Assembly: GCA_017413085.1 (NCBI GenBank) | Contig: JAFPVC010000061.1 | Coordinates: 1 to 64,000, forward strand | Direction of reading: 5' to 3' | From: Prevotella sp. | GTDB lineage: Bacteria > Bacteroidota > Bacteroidia > Bacteroidales > Bacteroidaceae | DNA: 64,000 nucleotides | In this document: positions 17,718-27,205 of the stretch, in pieces | Layout: every line of letters starts with the position of its first letter | How positions within the stretch are numbered: the stretch's first letter is position 1 | Translations under genes and position numbers: made by a program | The notes under the pieces: generated by a model | Seen by the model: the letters and a program-made list of their open reading frames with translations, nothing else | Database searches by the model: none | What the model was told of the DNA's origin: nothing

Positions 17718-17987
17718 ATGTATTTAGACAGCGCAAAGAAAACTGAGATTTTCGGTCAGTATGGCAAGCAGGCTACCGACACAGGTTCTGCAGAGAGCCA
17801 GATTGCTCTTTTCACCTATCGCATCAAGCATCTGACAGAGCACCTGAAGAAGAACCACAAGGACTTCCGCACAGCCCGCTCACTGACAAAGCTCGTAGGT
17901 AAGCGTCGCGCACTGCTCGACTACCTCTACGACCGCGACATCAATCGCTATCGTGCCATCATCAAGGCTCTCGGTCTGCGTAAGTAA
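17718..17987 (+). CDS. rpsO: 30S ribosomal protein S15
   Basis: An 89-residue primary rRNA-binding protein of the small subunit. The conserved core is clear: DTGSAESQIALFTYRIKHLTEHLKK-type region (residues 22-46) and GKRRALLDYL near residue 61, contacting the h20-h22 junction of 16S rRNA. It stands alone with its own promoter, long leader and terminator. Confidence 0.98.
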   Translation: MYLDSAKKTEIFGQYGKQATDTGSAESQIALFTYRIKHLTEHLKKNHKDFRTARSLTKLVGKRRALLDYLYDRDINRYRAIIKALGLRK

Positions 17988-18034
17988 TCCACAAAGGATA
18001 TCAAGACTTATAGCATTGACACGCAAGAAGATTT

Positions 18035-18076
18035 ACCCGTATGAGCACGAACCGTGCCCGTACGGGATTTTCTTTT
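18035..18076 (+). terminator. rpsO intrinsic terminator
   Basis: Stem of 15 positions (18035-18049 with 18053-18067, one or two mismatches) followed by a T-rich tail (TTTTCTTTT). It ends the rpsO transcript and rules out a metK start at 18041, which lies inside it. Confidence 0.8.
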
Positions 18077-18118
18077 AAAGTACATTGTCTGACAACTATT
18101 TTAATACCTTATAATAAA

Positions 18119-19378
18119 ATGTATCTCTTTACATCAGAATCCGTTTCAGAAGGTCATCCTGACAAAGTGGCCGACCAGATAAGCGATGCTCTGCTTGATC
18201 AGTTTCTGGCATACGACGAGCGTGCACACTGTGCCATAGAATCATTTGTAACCACAGGACAGGTAGTGCTCATGGGCGAGGTTTCCTCAGAGGCATACAT
18301 AGACCTGCAGACCATAGCACGCAACACCATCAACCGCATAGGCTACACAAAGTCGGAATACCAATTTGATGGCAACTCATGCGGCATCCTCTCCGCCATA
18401 CACGAGCAGAGCAGCGACATCAATCAGGGCGTAGCGCGCGCTAATGAGGAAGACCAGGGCGCAGGCGACCAGGGCATGATGTTCGGTTACGCAACAAACG
18501 AAACCGACCGTTACATACCCGTATCACTCGACCTGTCACACCTTATAATGAAGACTCTTGCCGAGATACGCAAGGAAGGTAAGGTGATGACATACCTCAG
18601 ACCAGACTCAAAGTCACAGGTAACAATAGAATACAGCGACGACGGAGTACCGCAGCGCATAGACACCATCGTTGTGTCTACGCAGCACGATGAATTTGAC
18701 GAAGACAACGCCATGCTCGCCAAAATTAAAGAAGACGTGATAAACATACTCATCCCACGTGTCAAGTCACAGTTGAAGGACGAGAAAACACTAAAACTCT
18801 TTGACACCGAGATAAAATTCCACGTCAACCCCACAGGCAAGTTTGTAATCGGCGGTCCACATGGCGATACAGGTTTGACTGGCCGCAAAATAATCGTAGA
18901 CACATACGGCGGCAAGGGTGCACACGGCGGCGGTGCTTTCTCTGGCAAAGACCCGTCGAAGGTTGACCGCTCGGCAGCATACGCAGCACGCTACGTAGCG
19001 AAGAATCTCGTTGCAGCAGGCATCAGCGACGAAATACTCGTACAGTTGAGCTACGCCATCGGAGTGGCAGAACCTGTAAGCGTATATGTGAACACATACG
19101 GTAAGAGCCACGTCAACATGACAGACGGCGAGATAGCCAAGAAGCTGAAGACCCTGTTCGATTTCCGCCCGAAAGCCATCGAACGCACGCTGAAACTGCG
19201 CCAGCCGATATACAGTGAAACGGCGGCATACGGACACATGGGACGCATGCCACGCACCGTGAAGAAAAAGTTCACATCTGCATATCACCCCACAAAAGAA
19301 ATAGAAGTGGAACTGTTCACATGGGAAAAACTCGACCTCGTGGAAAAATTCAAGAGAGAGTTTCCCATCAATAAATAA
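18119..19378 (+). CDS. metK: S-adenosylmethionine synthase
   Basis: Makes SAM from methionine and [23 protein letters not shown] at the N terminus carries the His and Asp of the active site (GHPDK). [12 protein letters not shown] lies near residue 118 and [16 protein letters not shown] near residue 277. The frame is open for 26 codons upstream, but that stretch is the rpsO terminator, so the start is the ATG at 18119, giving 419 residues, a normal length in Bacteroidetes. Confidence 0.97.
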   Translation: MYLFTSESVSEGHPDKVADQISDALLDQFLAYDERAHCAIESFVTTGQVVLMGEVSSEAYIDLQTIARNTINRIGYTKSEYQFDGNSCGILSAIHEQSSDINQGVARANEEDQGAGDQGMMFGYATNETDRYIPVSLDLSHLIMKTLAEIRKEGKVMTYLRPDSKSQVTIEYSDDGVPQRIDTIVVSTQHDEFDEDNAMLAKIKEDVINILIPRVKSQLKDEKTLKLFDTEIKFHVNPTGKFVIGGPHGDTGLTGRKIIVDTYGGKGAHGGGAFSGKDPSKVDRSAAYAARYVAKNLVAAGISDEILVQLSYAIGVAEPVSVYVNTYGKSHVNMTDGEIAKKLKTLFDFRPKAIERTLKLRQPIYSETAAYGHMGRMPRTVKKKFTSAYHPTKEIEVELFTWEKLDLVEKFKREFPINK

Positions 19379-19401
19379 ACCAACAGACATCAGACCACAA
19401 C

Positions 19402-20361
19402 TTGCCAGAATTAGACTCCATACACCATAGCGCCAGCATACACGAAATGGCTGACACCGCACACGCAGTGGCAGACACGGGGCATGTGTATAAGTGGACT
19501 TTCGAGAAACTGCAGCAAGTGCCCGGCATGTACCAGCGCGACAGTCTGCCGAAAACGAAACTGAACGGTTTTCACAAAACCACCACATGGCGCACATCTT
19601 TCGACGACTATGTGTCAGGAACAGAACACTATCATAAAGAGATATCGCCGATAAGAAACGGAGAGGCAGGCATTCCTGTAGAATACAGCATTTCCAACGA
19701 CAGCATACTTTCATTAGGCCTGTTCATCTGCATCCTACTGTCAATACTGATGATAGCCCGCTCATGGCATTTCATCTGCTTCCAGATAAAGAACCTCTTC
19801 CGCACACCGCGTGAAGACTCTGCCATAATGCGCGAGACGTCAAGTGAGATGCGCTATCAGGTATATTTCTCTCTACAGGGAGTGATACTGATGGGACTAT
19901 TCTCCTACACCTTGGCAAGAAACACTCTAGCGGATGGTGAGGACTTCAGTGTAGGCGACTATCAGTTGATAGGCATATACTGTCTGCTGTTCTTGTTCTA
20001 CAGACTGTTGTGCGAACTGCTCGAGGCAATCGTACTGCCAGTATACTTTGACGAGAGCAGACGCATGATGTGGGCAGGAGCGAGACTGTTTCTCATTGCA
20101 TTACAGGGGGCGTTACTGCTGCCATTGGCATTGGTGTATTTCTTCTTCCATCTTGACATACACACTGCCACTACAATCGGCATTTCAGTGTTAGGAACGA
20201 CCCTCTTGCTGAGATTTTACAAGGCCTACAGGGTGTTTTTTCAAAAAAAAGGGGCATTTTTGCAGTTTTTTTTGTACCTTTGCACTCTGAAAGCAGTCCC
20301 AATGGCTTTATTGGCAGAAATAGCACTGCTTATAGCAAATTATTTGAAGATAAATATTTAG
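19402..20361 (+). CDS. DUF4271 membrane protein
   Basis: A protein of up to 319 residues: a soluble N-terminal part of about 100 residues, then six or so membrane segments from residue 102. It fits DUF4271, a Bacteroidetes family of unknown function nearly always next to hemD, as here. The start is uncertain: TTG at 19402 or ATG at 19447. Near its 3' end the gene holds homopolymer runs (A8 at 20243-20250 and T8 at 20266-20273) and the TACCTTTGC promoter for the downstream genes. Confidence 0.8.
   Translation: MPELDSIHHSASIHEMADTAHAVADTGHVYKWTFEKLQQVPGMYQRDSLPKTKLNGFHKTTTWRTSFDDYVSGTEHYHKEISPIRNGEAGIPVEYSISNDSILSLGLFICILLSILMIARSWHFICFQIKNLFRTPREDSAIMRETSSEMRYQVYFSLQGVILMGLFSYTLARNTLADGEDFSVGDYQLIGIYCLLFLFYRLLCELLEAIVLPVYFDESRRMMWAGARLFLIALQGALLLPLALVYFFFHLDIHTATTIGISVLGTTLLLRFYKAYRVFFQKKGAFLQFFLYLCTLKAVPMALLAEIALLIANYLKINI
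20275..20283 (+). promoter_or_regulatory. internal promoter (-7) for hemD-rnpA-yidD
   Basis: TACCTTTGC lies inside the 3' end of the DUF4271 gene, about 90 bases before hemD. The -33 side is T-rich without a well-spaced TTG. It would allow hemD and rnpA to be expressed apart from DUF4271. Confidence 0.6.
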
Positions 20362-20372
20362 CATAAACAACG

Positions 20373-21122
20373 ATGGTAAAAAAGATTTTGGTTTCTCAAC
20401 CGAAACCCTCAAGTGACAAATCACCCTATTATGACATTGCACGCGACTTCAACGTGGAATTGGTTTTCCGTCCCTTTATCAAGGTGGAGGCGCTCACACA
20501 ACAGGAGTTCAGAAAGCAGAAGGTGAACATACCCGACTATACAGCAATCGTATTCACCTCACGTCACGCCATCGACCATTTCTTTCAACTAACGAAAGAA
20601 ATGCGTATTACGATGCCGGAAACGACAAAGTATTTCTGCGTAACAGAGACCATAGCCCTCTACATCCAGAAATACACACAGTATCGCAAACGCAAGATAT
20701 TCTTCGGAGAGTCGGGGAAAGTAGACGATCTCATCCCTGCAATGATTAAGCACAAGAACGAAAAATACCTTGTGCCACTGAGCAATGTGGCTGGCGATTC
20801 TATTACAAAACTCCTTGATTCAAAGGATGTAGATCACACGGAGTGTGTCATGTTCCGCACTGTCAGCAACAACTTCACGCCAGAGGAAATCAAGTCGTTC
20901 GACTATGATATGGCATTGTTCTTCTCACCAGCCGGCATCAAGGCGCTGTGTGAAGACTTCCCCAACATGAAGCCGGGCGACATTAAAATTGGAACATTCG
21001 GCCCATCTACTGCAAAGGCAGTGCGCGACGCAGGACTGACGCTCGACATAGAAGCTCCAACCGACCGCTATCCGTCAATGACAGGAGCACTGCGCCACTA
21101 CCTACAGGATCAGGAAGACTAA
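20373..21122 (+). CDS. hemD: uroporphyrinogen-III synthase
   Basis: A 249-residue HemD-family protein that closes and inverts hydroxymethylbilane to uroporphyrinogen III. The two-lobed family pattern is seen: KKILVSQPKP at the N terminus, IVFTSRHAIDHFF near residue 60, and LFFSPAGIKAL and IGTFGPSTAKAV in the second half. HemD is weakly conserved, so the assignment rests on these blocks and on position. Its stop overlaps the rnpA start (TAATG). Confidence 0.88.
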   Translation: MVKKILVSQPKPSSDKSPYYDIARDFNVELVFRPFIKVEALTQQEFRKQKVNIPDYTAIVFTSRHAIDHFFQLTKEMRITMPETTKYFCVTETIALYIQKYTQYRKRKIFFGESGKVDDLIPAMIKHKNEKYLVPLSNVAGDSITKLLDSKDVDHTECVMFRTVSNNFTPEEIKSFDYDMALFFSPAGIKALCEDFPNMKPGDIKIGTFGPSTAKAVRDAGLTLDIEAPTDRYPSMTGALRHYLQDQED

Positions 21123-21514
21123 TGAGCAACTCGTTTCCAAAATCCGAGAGGCTGCGCAGCCGCTACCTGATAGACCGGCTCTTTGAGCCAGGGAAATGCA
21201 AGTCACTGACGGCATACCCCATCAGAATGGTATACAGGATAAACGACACGGAGGCTGACAGTGACGACAGCATAAAGACAGGCAATGCGTTACTCATATC
21301 TGTTCCGAAGAAACACTTTCACCATGCAGTGGATCGCAACAGAATTAAAAGGCAGATACGCGAGGCATACCGCACTAACAAAGAACTAATACGACTGCCC
21401 GAAGGCAAAAGTGTACACATGGCTCTGATATGGTTGTCAAACACTCACCTACCCTCTCTGGAAGTGACTGAGAAAGTAAAGAACCTGATGCACCGACTGT
21501 CAGAAAGACAATGA
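21122..21514 (+). CDS. rnpA: ribonuclease P protein component
   Basis: A 130-residue basic protein that assists the RNase P RNA in tRNA 5' processing. The RNR-type motif [12 protein letters not shown] is near residue 72, preceded by KKHFHHAVD. It overlaps hemD upstream and yidD downstream by a few bases, so all three are coupled. No rpmH lies next to it, unlike in many phyla. Confidence 0.94.
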   Translation: MSNSFPKSERLRSRYLIDRLFEPGKCKSLTAYPIRMVYRINDTEADSDDSIKTGNALLISVPKKHFHHAVDRNRIKRQIREAYRTNKELIRLPEGKSVHMALIWLSNTHLPSLEVTEKVKNLMHRLSERQ

Positions 21515-21750
21515 TTCTAATCAGATACATCAACAAGGGACTGACCGCAATCCTGCTCGCTCCCATCTGGCTCTATCAGCACGCCATCAGCCCATTCACA
21601 CCATCAGTGTGCCGCTTTACTCCCACATGCTCACAGTATGCCAAGGAGGCTATCATAAAGCACGGCCCTATAAAGGGGCTTTATCTTGCAATATGGCGAA
21701 TACTGAGATGCAACCCCTGGGGTGGAAGCGGATATGACCCTGTGCCATAA
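21511..21750 (+). CDS. yidD: membrane protein insertion efficiency factor YidD
   Basis: A 79-residue protein with an N-terminal amphipathic or membrane segment and the family signature [15 protein letters not shown] followed by GGSGYDPVP at the end. YidD assists YidC-dependent insertion at the inner membrane. It overlaps rnpA by 4 bases, the widely conserved rnpA-yidD pairing. Confidence 0.96.
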   Translation: MILIRYINKGLTAILLAPIWLYQHAISPFTPSVCRFTPTCSQYAKEAIIKHGPIKGLYLAIWRILRCNPWGGSGYDPVP

Positions 21751-21821
21751 AATATAAATGACACATAGCAAAGAGCCATGAGAGACGAGTAAAAAACAAT
21801 GATTTCAAAACAAAAAAGATA

Positions 21822-23120
21822 ATGAAAAACTTCGTAGAAGAACTAAAGTGGCGCGGAATGCTCGCGCAGATAATGCCAGGTGCAGAGGAACTGTTGCAGA
21901 AAGAAATGGTAACAGCATACCTCGGCACAGACCCTACGGCTGATTCTCTCCACATAGGCCACCTCTGTGGCATCATGATGCTCCGCCACTTGCAGCAGTG
22001 CGGACATAAGCCTATCATCCTCGTCGGCGGTGCCACAGGCATGATTGGCGACCCTTCCGGCAAGTCACAGGAGCGCAACCTGCTTGACTCGGAAACACTC
22101 TACCACAATCAGGAGTGCATCAAGAAGCAGGTGTCTAAGTTCCTCGACTTCAACAGCGATGCGCCTAACGGTGCAGAGATGGTGAACAACTACGACTGGA
22201 TGAAGGACTTCACCTTCCTCGACTTCGCACGCACAGTGGGCAAGCACATCACCGTGAACTACATGATGGCAAAGGACTCTGTGCAGCAGCGCCTCAACGG
22301 TACCGCACGCGACGGACTCTCATTCACTGAGTTTACATACCAGTTGCTGCAAGGATATGACTTCCTGCACCTCTATCAGGAGAAGAACTGTAAGATGCAA
22401 CTCGGCGGCAACGACCAGTGGGGCAACATGACCACCGGCACAGAACTTATACGCCGCACACTGGGCAACGACCAGGAGGCATACGCTCTGACATGTCCAC
22501 TCATCACGAAGGCTGACGGCAAGAAGTTCGGCAAGACCGAGAGCGGCAACATCTGGCTTGACCGCAACCGCACGTCACCATACAAGTTCTACCAGTTCTG
22601 GCTCAACGTGTCTGACGACGATGCAGAGAAGTACATCAAGATATTCACATCACTCGACAAGCCTACAATCGATGCCCTCGTAGAGGAGCACAAGCAGGAT
22701 CCTGGCCGACGCATACTGCAGAAGCGCCTGGCAGAGGAAGTGACCGTAATGGTACACTCAAAGGAAGACCTCGACATGGCCATCGAAGCCAGCGGCATAC
22801 TATTCGGCAAGTCAACAAAGGAGGCTCTTGAGAAACTTGACGAGCAGACATTCCTCGACGTATTCGACGGCGTGGAGAACTTCACCATAGGTTCCGACCT
22901 GCTCGGCCAGCCTGCCGTAGAGATATTGACACGCGACGACTGCAAAGTATTCCCTTCAAAGGGTGAGATGCGCAAGATGGTGCAGGGAGGCGGTGTCTCT
23001 ATCAACAAGGAGAAACTCACCGACCAGAACCGTCCGCTTACTCAGGACGACCTCATCGGCGGCAAATACATACTTGCACAGCGTGGCAAGAAGAACTATT
23101 TCCTTATTACAGTGAAATAA
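21822..23120 (+). CDS. tyrS: tyrosyl-tRNA synthetase
   Basis: Class I synthetase for tyrosine. HIGH is at residues 44-47 (LHIGHLCG). The KMSKS-type loop reads KFGKT at 235-239. The GGNDQWGN tyrosine-site block is near residue 192. A C-terminal S4-like domain follows (about residues 365-432, with [16 protein letters not shown]). Length 432 is typical. tRNA-Gln follows on the same strand. Confidence 0.96.
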   Translation: MKNFVEELKWRGMLAQIMPGAEELLQKEMVTAYLGTDPTADSLHIGHLCGIMMLRHLQQCGHKPIILVGGATGMIGDPSGKSQERNLLDSETLYHNQECIKKQVSKFLDFNSDAPNGAEMVNNYDWMKDFTFLDFARTVGKHITVNYMMAKDSVQQRLNGTARDGLSFTEFTYQLLQGYDFLHLYQEKNCKMQLGGNDQWGNMTTGTELIRRTLGNDQEAYALTCPLITKADGKKFGKTESGNIWLDRNRTSPYKFYQFWLNVSDDDAEKYIKIFTSLDKPTIDALVEEHKQDPGRRILQKRLAEEVTVMVHSKEDLDMAIEASGILFGKSTKEALEKLDEQTFLDVFDGVENFTIGSDLLGQPAVEILTRDDCKVFPSKGEMRKMVQGGGVSINKEKLTDQNRPLTQDDLIGGKYILAQRGKKNYFLITVK

Positions 23121-23132
23121 ACACAAGGAAAA

Positions 23133-23165
23133 TTTGGTAATGTAAAAAAATTATATTACCTTTGC
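23133..23165 (+). promoter_or_regulatory. tRNA-Gln promoter
   Basis: TTTG at 23133-23136 and TACCTTTGC at 23157-23165, spacing 20 bases: a near-ideal Bacteroidetes promoter, about 43 bases before the mature tRNA. Confidence 0.8.
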
Positions 23166-23207
23166 ACTCGCAAATCTGCCACAGGGCAGGTTTGACATAA
23201 TTAGGAT

Positions 23208-23278
23208 TGTCCTATGGTGTAATGGTAGCACAACAGGTTTTGGTTCTGTTTGTCGTGGTTCGAATCCGCGTAGGACAA
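23208..23278 (+). tRNA. tRNA-Gln (anticodon TTG)
   Basis: A 71-base cloverleaf. The acceptor stem 23208-23214 pairs with 23271-23277 (7 bp). The anticodon loop is 23238-23244 with anticodon TTG at 23240-23242, and the T-arm carries GGTTCGAATCC. CCA is not encoded. It has its own promoter and terminator. Confidence 0.95.
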
Positions 23279-23282
23279 CTTA

Positions 23283-23331
23283 ACAAAATCGCAATTATCT
23301 AAATAATAGATAATTGCGATTTTGTTTTATT
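23283..23331 (+). terminator. tRNA-Gln terminator, probably bidirectional
   Basis: A perfect 18-bp stem (23283-23300 with 23308-23325) and a 7-base loop lie directly after the tRNA. The stem ends are A- and T-rich, so it should work for the convergent leftward gene ending at 23342 as well. Confidence 0.85.
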
Positions 23332-23341
23332 ATATTCAAAC

Positions 23342-23959
23342 TTACAACTCACGGGATGCGTCAATTGTCTTGAAAATAGACACAATAGACTTTGCAGAAG
23401 ACATTCGGCGCTGATAATAAGAGTTGTACTCCTCTGGGACAGACTTACCGCTATAGACATCCTTGAAGGCTTCTCCGTCGTTCGCACGCGACTTGACATT
23501 AACATCAATAAGTTTACCTTGACTGAAATAGAAACGGTATTCACGTTGGAACACATCGCCGAAATCTGACTCAAGGGCATAGATAAACTGTATGCGTCCC
23601 TGCTTGTCATAAAGATATTCCTCGTAGAACTCGCGGGCTGCGAAGTTATACTTCTTGGTAGCGAAGTCAAGGTAAAGATCAGCGTATATCTGTTCGTCAC
23701 TCTTCGTTTCCTCGCGATAAACCATCTGTATTGTCTCCTCATGATAGCCCGTAGCAGGCAGGTTCTGCTTCACAACGACACTATACATTTGCGGCACAGG
23801 ATATATGTCGCCCGTTTTATTCAATTCGTCATACATCTTCAGCCGTTCCTTCACGGCGGCATAATGTTCGCGGATGGCTTTCTTTGCATCTTGAGCCTGA
23901 ACAGAACACGCCACGGAGCACATCAGCAGCAACACCGTTATTCTTACAATCTGTCTCAT
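23342..23959 (-). CDS. secreted protein of unknown function
   Basis: A 205-residue protein I do not recognise. MRQIVRITVLLLMCSVACSVQA forms a signal peptide; the start at 23957-23959 is preferred over one nine codons upstream because it puts the charged residues at the front. The mature protein is highly charged, rich in Tyr and Lys/Glu, with a pattern of beta strands (EYRFYFSQGKLIDVNVKSR) suggesting a small beta-rich fold. It is 36 bases downstream of the ADP-ribosylglycohydrolase gene and may be cotranscribed with it. Confidence 0.7.
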   Translation of the reverse strand: MRQIVRITVLLLMCSVACSVQAQDAKKAIREHYAAVKERLKMYDELNKTGDIYPVPQMYSVVVKQNLPATGYHEETIQMVYREETKSDEQIYADLYLDFATKKYNFAAREFYEEYLYDKQGRIQFIYALESDFGDVFQREYRFYFSQGKLIDVNVKSRANDGEAFKDVYSGKSVPEEYNSYYQRRMSSAKSIVSIFKTIDASREL

Positions 23960-23995
23960 ATCTGTTAAAGGTTTAAAACGTATCAAATGATGGCA

Positions 23996-24817
23996 TTAAC
24001 TCGCTAATGGTTGCAGTCTTATCTTTGAGTTTACTATCTTATCAAAACGCTCACTGACATTGACCATCCAGTCTGGCAGTTTCTTCATCACCTGAGAGAC
24101 AAGAGCATCAGGCATCTTCCTGTAGTATGCGTATGCCATTGGACCGGAAATGGCGGCAAGGGTGTCAGAATCGCCACCGAGAGAGATGGCAAGTTTTATG
24201 CAATCCACATAGTCCTTGGATTCAAGGAAGCATATCATGGCAGGGCCAACGCTGCCCTCGCATGTGGAATTGAACGAGTAGTCGTCGTGAAAATCGGCAT
24301 AATTAAGTGATGCCCAGTCAGGGTAGTATTCGTTCAGCAGGTGTTCGCGCACGAAATCCTTGTCCTTACCATTCTTGAGGTAAAAGACGGCAAGTGCTGT
24401 TGCCACTGCTCCCTTGATGCCTTCCGGATGATTATGCGTGGGTTCGGCGGTGGCTGTTGCCATCTGTATGCACTCTTCCTCAGTCTGTGCCAGCCATCCC
24501 GCTGATGAACAGCGCATGGCAGAGCCATTGCCGCGACTGCCGTATGGTTTGGGATAGTGGTTTGCCATCCATAGCTTGAATCTGCTTCCGAAGCCTGCAT
24601 GGCGGTGCTCGTTGGCACATTTCCACAGGTTCATGCTAATATCAAGATTGTCGATGAATGCCTCTGCACAGGCGAATGTAAGCACAGTGTCGTCTGTGAA
24701 GTGGGCTCTTGAACTGAACATCTTCACTTTATTGTAGTCCTTCGTGCGGTGTGTGCGTCCCTCGTATGCACTACCTGCAACATCGCCGATGGCTTCACTG
24801 ATAAGATAATTTTCCAT
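23996..24817 (-). CDS. ADP-ribosylglycohydrolase family protein
   Basis: A DraG-like hydrolase that removes ADP-ribose from proteins or small molecules using two Mg ions. The metal and substrate motifs are visible: FTDDTVLT near residue 40, THNHPEGIKGA near residue 125 and SLGGDSDTLAAI near residue 215. The start is set by the promoter at 24847-24855, whose start point falls downstream of earlier in-frame codons; MENYLISEAIGDVAG at 24817 gives 273 residues (24823 is an alternative). The target is unknown. No ADP-ribosyltransferase is adjacent. Confidence 0.85.
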   Translation of the reverse strand: MENYLISEAIGDVAGSAYEGRTHRTKDYNKVKMFSSRAHFTDDTVLTFACAEAFIDNLDISMNLWKCANEHRHAGFGSRFKLWMANHYPKPYGSRGNGSAMRCSSAGWLAQTEEECIQMATATAEPTHNHPEGIKGAVATALAVFYLKNGKDKDFVREHLLNEYYPDWASLNYADFHDDYSFNSTCEGSVGPAMICFLESKDYVDCIKLAISLGGDSDTLAAISGPMAYAYYRKMPDALVSQVMKKLPDWMVNVSERFDKIVNSKIRLQPLAS

Positions 24818-24846
24818 AAGCATTAAGATTAAGAATTCGTGATGTT

Positions 24847-24855
24847 GCAAAGTTA
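24847..24855 (-). promoter_or_regulatory. promoter of the ADP-ribosylglycohydrolase gene (-7 element)
   Basis: Minus-strand TAACTTTGC, about 30 bases before the chosen start. It fixes the start at 24817 or 24823. Confidence 0.7.
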
Positions 24856-25038
24856 ATAAAATATTTTTAGTCACGCAAAATAATTTCGTGACATTTTCAT
24901 TACTCATATCCTCATCAACGAAGATGGAAGCACTGTCGATAGCACAACAACAAAAGACGTGTAACCATATCCATAGAAATTAAGTTTATTTCATATAGAA
25001 TTGCAGACAAGCATAATCCTATGAGCGAATGCTAATCA

Positions 25039-25413
25039 TTACCAATTCGGAGGCAGCACAATATTCTTAACCTCATGTGCTGTCTCGAATAATGGGGAAA
25101 TTTCTTCATCAGTGAAGCCAGCGATGCCGCAACCGATACGAGTAACAAGAAAAGTCAGTTCTTGATGTTCTTTGGCAAACTTGATAAACTCATCTACGTA
25201 GGGTTTGATGGTTTCCACGCCACCCTGCATCGTAGGAATTGCATAACTCCTGCCTTGCAGGCCTACGCCCTGCCCCATTATGGCTCCAAACTTACGGCAT
25301 GCTATGTAAGCCGCCCCGCCATAGTGCATTCCCTCCAGATTACTACCAAACACAAAAATCTCGTTCGGTTGGAGTTCCGTAATAAACTCTGGTGTTGTAC
25401 GTTTCTGTTCCAT
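25039..25413 (-). CDS. small protein with macro-domain-like pattern (A1S_2505-type)
   Basis: A 124-residue protein. The block IFVFGSNLEGMHYGGAA, then MGQGVGLQGRSYAIPT, is typical of a small family often annotated as phage-like A1S_2505 protein; its glycine-rich loop recalls ADP-ribose-binding macro domains, but I cannot prove that relation. Its neighbour (23996-24817) is an ADP-ribosylglycohydrolase, so both may act on ADP-ribose or a related nucleotide. It has its own promoter (TTTTG at 25502-25506, TACCTTTG at 25475-25482, minus strand). Confidence 0.6.
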   Translation of the reverse strand: MEQKRTTPEFITELQPNEIFVFGSNLEGMHYGGAAYIACRKFGAIMGQGVGLQGRSYAIPTMQGGVETIKPYVDEFIKFAKEHQELTFLVTRIGCGIAGFTDEEISPLFETAHEVKNIVLPPNW

Positions 25414-25576
25414 CTTCTCTTCTTAATCAGTTTTTATAACAATCTTCCAAATCTTTTGGATGACAATTCAGATACAAAGGTAATTAAAAAGTCTTTAAGT
25501 GCAAAAGAAATCATCATTTTTCCTGTTTTTTTACAACTTCGCAGAAAGTCATTCATGCCTATTTACCCATATATCC

Positions 25577-25656
25577 CGAAAGGGTTGTTCAGTGTCTTTG
25601 CCATAGCCACTTCATGTTTTATGCTTCATGCTTCATGTTTTATGAAGTGTAAAATT
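25577..25656. repeat. long direct repeat, block 2, copy 1
   Basis: About 80 bases starting CGAAAGGGTTGTTC, repeated at 26852-26924 with one substitution and loss of one internal TTCATGC unit. It includes a small inverted repeat ACTTCAT ... ATGAAGT. Confidence 0.85.
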
Positions 25657-25907
25657 ATCGGCTGCAAAGATACAATTTTCCAGTGAGTTTGCAAAATATT
25701 TTGCTATTTTTCTACCGACTTTTTGTGTGTTTGATGTCATTTTTCCAGCGACTTTTACTCATTGCGATGCAATTTTTCCAGCGAAAGCAATTCGTCAATA
25801 ATCGGTTCTAATCTAAACAGAGTGAAAATGGAGAAACGATAGAATCAAATTGATGTAGTTATGATTGCTTTGCAAAAAATCCTTTTGAAAATCAGAATAA
25901 AAATCTT

Positions 25908-26195
25908 AAAGAAGAAATATATTTGGGCGAAGCCCAAGTATTATGAGCTGGATTTTGGGGGGATTTCTAACCGAAGGTTATAATAGATGAAAACTTTATT
26001 TCGAACACGGATAAAACCGATTGGGCGGATTGGCTGCACAGTTAGTTTCTTGAATACGAAGCAAACATTAAATGATGGTAGATGAATTAAAGACAACACA
26101 GACAACAGTGACAACATCTGTATAACAGAAGTGATGTGTGTGAAAAAAGTTGTCCCAGTTGTCCTAAGTTGTCTTCAAAAAATGATAGATGGCGA
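25908..26195. repeat. long direct repeat, block 1 plus GACAAC module, copy 1
   Basis: From AAAGAAGAAATAT at 25908 through GGATTTCTAACCGAAGG to the first GACAAC/GTTGTC module (26092-26173) and its tail ATGATAGATGGCGAA (26181-26195). The same order recurs from 26444. Confidence 0.85.
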
Positions 26196-26443
26196 ACTTT
26201 TTAAATCTCCAGTAAAAGAATGACTGAAATTTGTGACATTGATGTAGTTATGATTGCTTCGCAAGAAATCCTTTAAAATCTAAACAAAATTCTTAAAGAA
26301 ATGTGAGTTGGATGAATCTTGATAAACATAAAATATTTATGATAATTTGTGGTCATTCATGGTCATTCGTGTTTTTCTTTTCAACATTAATGCCCATTAA
26401 TGATCATGAATCTTCCATGAATTATTTTCGTCGAGTCCACGTT

Positions 26444-26710
26444 AAAGAAGAAATATTTCTGGGCGAAGCCCAAGTATTATGAGCTGGATTTTGGGGGGAT
26501 TTCTAACCGAAGGTTATAATAGATGAAAACTTTATTTCGAACACGGATAAAATCGATTGAACGGATTGGCTGCGCGATGAAAATTTTGAACACGAAGCAA
26601 ACATTAAATGATGGTAGATGAATAAAAGACAACACAGACAACAATGACAACATCTGTATGACAGAAATGATGAGTGAGAAAAAAAGTTGTCCACGTTGTC
26701 CTAAATTGTC
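26444..26710. repeat. long direct repeat, block 1 plus GACAAC module, copy 2
   Basis: Second copy of the unit at 25908, with scattered substitutions and a diverged third GTTGTC (ATTGTC at 26705-26710). Confidence 0.85.
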
Positions 26711-26741
26711 TTAAAATTTTGTACAGTTTAGATGAATAGAA

Positions 26742-26847
26742 GACAACACAGACAACAATGACAACATCTGTGTATGACAGAAGTGATGTGTTATAAAAAG
26801 TTGTCCACGTTGTCCTAAGTTGTCTTCAAAAAATGATAGATGGCGAA
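26742..26847. repeat. third GACAAC/GTTGTC module
   Basis: GACAAC at 26742, 26751 and 26760 faces GTTGTC at 26800, 26809 and 26819. The tail ATGATAGATGGCGAA matches copy 1. This module lacks the block 1 lead-in. Confidence 0.85.
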
Positions 26848-26851
26848 ATCA

Positions 26852-26924
26852 CGAAAGGGTTGTTCTGTGTCTTTGCCATAGCCACTTCATGTTTTATGCT
26901 TCATGTTTTATGAAGTGTAAAATT
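26852..26924. repeat. long direct repeat, block 2, copy 2
   Basis: Second copy of the unit at 25577-25656. The two block 2 copies bracket the other repeat blocks about 1.2 kb apart, in the same orientation. Confidence 0.85.
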
Positions 26925-27116
26925 TCTAACTGTCTTTTGATGACTTTTAGGACAACTCATTTGTGAACAAATGACGCATGGCTGAAAAGCGCGAAAGAGA
27001 TGTTAAAATAATTAACAATTCATAATGCGTAATTCATAATAAGGTTAGATATAACAAAAAGTGCGACATACACGCAATAATTATGTATCGAGAATTATGA
27101 ATTGTGCATTTATTTG

Positions 27117-27205
27117 CACCCGATTACATCGTAATCAACACCCGATTAGGGGGTAATTAGGGCCTGATTACACTGTAATTAAGGCCTGATTACAATTCGG
27201 GCGGG
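27117..27205. repeat. TAATCAGG-type intergenic repeat cluster
   Basis: Alternating CGATTAC/GTAATC and CCTGATTACA/TGTAATT units, including CCTGATTACACTGTAATT at 27163-27180. Related clusters lie at 2986-3083, 44286-44402 and 60795-60813. Confidence 0.75.

Noticed and set aside
18791-19714. Open frame of 307 codons opposite metK and DUF4271
   Set aside because: It crosses two real genes and their gap, and reads as a shadow.
20243-20273. Phase-variable homopolymer runs in the DUF4271 gene
   Set aside because: A8 and T8 runs are short, near the 3' end, and overlap the T-rich upstream part of a promoter, which explains them better.
25908-26710. Insertion sequence pair
   Set aside because: The repeated blocks lack terminal inverted repeats, target duplications and any transposase frame.
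26092-26824. CRISPR array
   Set aside because: The GACAAC motifs are only 6 bases with 3-base gaps, facing inverted copies. There are no repeats of 23-50 bases with unique spacers of constant size, and no cas genes.
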